Assembly: GCA_024114885.1 (NCBI GenBank)
Contig: CP099419.1
Span: 2,976,001-3,040,000, forward strand
Reading direction: 5' to 3'
DNA length: 64,000 bases
Origin: Septoria linicola
Lineage: Eukaryota; Ascomycota; Dothideomycetes; Mycosphaerellales; Mycosphaerellaceae
In this document: positions 62,038-64,000 of the stretch, piece after piece
Layout: each line of letters begins with the position of its first letter
How positions within the stretch are numbered: the first letter of the stretch is position 1
Made by a program: the position numbers and the translations under genes
Notes under the pieces: model-generated
Databases searched by the model: none
Told to the model about the DNA's origin: nothing
The model's input: only the letters and a program-made list of their open reading frames with translations

Positions 62038-62897
62038 GGTACAAAAGATGGTAGCTGCAAGGCTCGAAGGCAGTTAAGCAGCAGCTGTATCACTAAAGGT
62101 ATATGGTCATCTCCTCCGCGTAACTCTGGAGGTACAGCCAGACGAAGGATGTTGTGACGTCCATCTCGTCGACGATCGTGTGGCACAGCAGTCAGCGTGA
62201 TGGAAGTCAAGAAGAGCTAGAGGAAGTATCGCGATCCTCCTTGGCATGCAGAATGTGGCGTCTGTAGTGGTGTCCTATGTGACTTAGTCGAGACGCACTT
62301 CGACACCCAATTCCATAGTCAATGTGATGAATGGTTGGTACACTATGCATTGTGATTGTTCACCATAGTGAGGTGGGGGTTTGTGGCAGATGTGGCATGC
62401 TTATGTTCCGCAAGGCTTGGAGGCATAACGATGACGGGAGGGATCGAGCAGACGTTCAGTTTTGGTGCTAGGCCTCGTGTGTAGATTTGCAGCATGATGT
62501 ACAGACCATTGATCTGTAGGAAGTACGCCTCGCACAGTCGCAGGTGACTAACATCGCAACGTCGCCTATGTGCGGGCCTCGCTCGGCCTTCTCTCCGTCG
62601 CCTGTTGATTGGACGAGGAACTGCTTCTTGCTCGTGCAAACCTAACTAGTTAGCTGCCAGCTGCCTCAAATAATACAGGCTCGAGAACTTCACGCTTCAT
62701 TTGCGCTAGACAACATTTCCAACACAAGTGAACAAGCAGTGCATCACATGACGACTGATCACCGTCCTTAAGTGAACGCTTTCTGAGCAAACATTTTGCT
62801 TCTTGACACAAATCTCGCGACCGCGATTCAGCAGGCAACATCCACCACTCACTAACTTGTCGCAAAACGTCCGTCGACAACAGACGCAGCATGAAAC
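62038..62897. promoter_or_regulatory. Divergent promoter region
   Basis: 860 bp between the LURP-like and F-box-like gene starts. Short frames here lack domains. It should contain both promoters. Confidence 0.45.
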
Positions 62898-64000
62898 ATG
62901 GCTGATAGAATCCCACCACCTGACAGTGCCCTTGCGCCTTTGGACGAGGAGTTTTTCGAGGGCCCTAGCAATGCCAGTCTTCCGGCCTCACCACCTGCAC
63001 CGCGGAGACGACGCATCTTCGGCAGACTCACTCGCTTAGATGACGAGACTCGGACAGGCAGCGGCCGCAGCCTTGTAGCTTTGAACCCACAAGCGAATGA
63101 ATTTATTCCGTTCGGCAGGACGCCTTCTAAGAGAAAGGCATCTTCGTCAGCACGACCTGCAAAAAACGTGCCAAGCACTTCCCGCCGCCCCGGCTCAGAT
63201 CGAGGGACTTCTGAGAACCCCATCGTCCACGCCCAGGACATGTTCGGCGCTGGTGCACTACTATGGTCGAACGTCCTAGGAGATGTCCGCGAGGCACCGG
63301 AGCTTACGGATGATGAAGATGAGTCTGGGCTTTTCGACATGGACATGCCCGACATAAGTACCATGGCTGCAGCAACCGCTGGCAGTACGGACAATGTACA
63401 GCGCGAGAGGTTGAACGACGCCATGATGGTTGTGCGCGCTCAACTTGCAGAGAAGACCAAGCGGGTGCTCGAGCCAGTGTACAGCCACTCTGCGATCTTG
63501 TTCAGCAGAGGCGATCAGAAGGCAGCAAACGAGACGGAGGACTTTGTCAACTTACGCTATCTGCCACTATGCCCCAGCTCAGGCCGCAGAGAACCCATCA
63601 CAAAGGATACCGATCTCATGATATTGCCTAGTCATCGGAATCGCATCAACGCTGCCATCCGAGGATTGTCGCAGTGCCGTGCGATCTGGCCGAAAGATCA
63701 AATTCCAGTCGAGCTGTTCGACTTGATAACAGCATTTCTTTCCCGTGATGATGTGAGATCGATGCGGTTGGTAAGCAGGGAATTTGAAGAGAAGGTTTCT
63801 GCAAACCTTTTCGCTTCTTCAGTCGTTCCTTTCAATACAGAATTGTACGACATGATAGAGGTGGACAGCAAAGCCGCCCAGAGAATGCCACGATCCACCT
63901 CAAATTCGAAGGGAAAGCACAAAGCAACAACTATTGACGTGCCGGGCCAGGGTACGGATGCAGCTCTGCGGGGACTTCATTGGCAGAATGCTAAGGACGA
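62898..64000 (+). CDS. F-box-like protein, 3' end cut by window edge
   Basis: From ATG 62898 (MADRIPPPDSALAPLDEEFF) the frame stays open to the last base, 367 codons, so the gene continues beyond 64000. The N-terminal 150 residues are disordered with a basic patch (APRRRRIFGRLTRLDD). Near residue 265 the sequence IPVELFDLITAFLSRDDVRS followed by MRLVSREFEEKVSANLFASS is a typical F-box, so the protein probably links substrates to an SCF ubiquitin ligase. A stretch of Lys/Ser follows. Because no stop falls inside the window, the total length and any C-terminal repeat domain are unknown. Confidence 0.78.
   Translation, partial: MADRIPPPDSALAPLDEEFFEGPSNASLPASPPAPRRRRIFGRLTRLDDETRTGSGRSLVALNPQANEFIPFGRTPSKRKASSSARPAKNVPSTSRRPGSDRGTSENPIVHAQDMFGAGALLWSNVLGDVREAPELTDDEDESGLFDMDMPDISTMAAATAGSTDNVQRERLNDAMMVVRAQLAEKTKRVLEPVYSHSAILFSRGDQKAANETEDFVNLRYLPLCPSSGRREPITKDTDLMILPSHRNRINAAIRGLSQCRAIWPKDQIPVELFDLITAFLSRDDVRSMRLVSREFEEKVSANLFASSVVPFNTELYDMIEVDSKAAQRMPRSTSNSKGKHKATTIDVPGQGTDAALRGLHWQNAKD

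Overview
The window is chromosomal DNA from a filamentous ascomycete, most likely a dothideomycete-type Pezizomycotina. The evidence is protein genes on both strands with short GT-AG introns (mostly 48-69 bp, often with a CTGAC or CTAAT branch-like motif), and a repertoire typical of this group: Zn2Cys6 regulator, AA9 monooxygenase, Elp5, Swc5, fungal Utp8-type protein, fused PabA-PabB, and a fungal ASX/DEUBAD-type protein. I saw no operons, convincing tRNA or rRNA genes, CRISPR arrays or intact transposons. Species assignment is inference; the secreted AA9 enzyme and a small secreted cysteine-rich protein fit a plant-associated or saprotrophic life style.

Layout. 0-7 kb: two tandem 87-residue cysteine-rich paralogues, an Nce101-like small protein, ATG8, PEX16, a divergent Ras-like GTPase and a SnoaL/NTF2-like protein. 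7-13.6 kb: BTB protein, peroxisomal enoyl-CoA isomerase ending in HKL, NmrA-like reductase, YWTD propeller protein and a secreted AA9 LPMO. 14.8-19.4 kb: SNRNP27-type splicing factor, Elongator subunit Elp5, DEUBAD protein and the SNARE Sec22. 19.4-23 kb is gene-poor and seems to hold a decayed P450 fragment. 23-34 kb: aminodeoxychorismate synthase, a small Ala/Pro-rich protein, a spliced protein of unknown function, a Zn2Cys6 factor and an SDR-like protein with an altered active site. 34-50.2 kb: Med6, a DszC-like flavin monooxygenase, Swc5, phosphatidylinositol synthase, Elg1, Utp8-type protein, an F-box-like fungal family member and Pex4. 50.4-64 kb: small secreted protein, single-pass membrane protein, EST1/SMG7-like protein, ZNF511-like protein, SPB1, a LURP-one/Tubby-like protein and an F-box-like gene that runs off the right edge.

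Most genes are unrelated housekeeping genes. Loose themes are peroxisome biology (PEX16, PEX4, the isomerase), ribosome biogenesis (SPB1, UTP8-type), genome maintenance and chromatin (ELG1, SWC5, DEUBAD, EST1-like) and membrane or secretory biology (SEC22, ATG8, PIS1). Several genes can only be read after splicing: both exons of the Nce101-like gene, the second cysteine-rich paralogue, the secreted protein at 50.5-50.9 kb and the full ATG8, SEC22 and AA9 models. Intron positions were inferred by eye from splice consensus and reading phase, with no transcript evidence.
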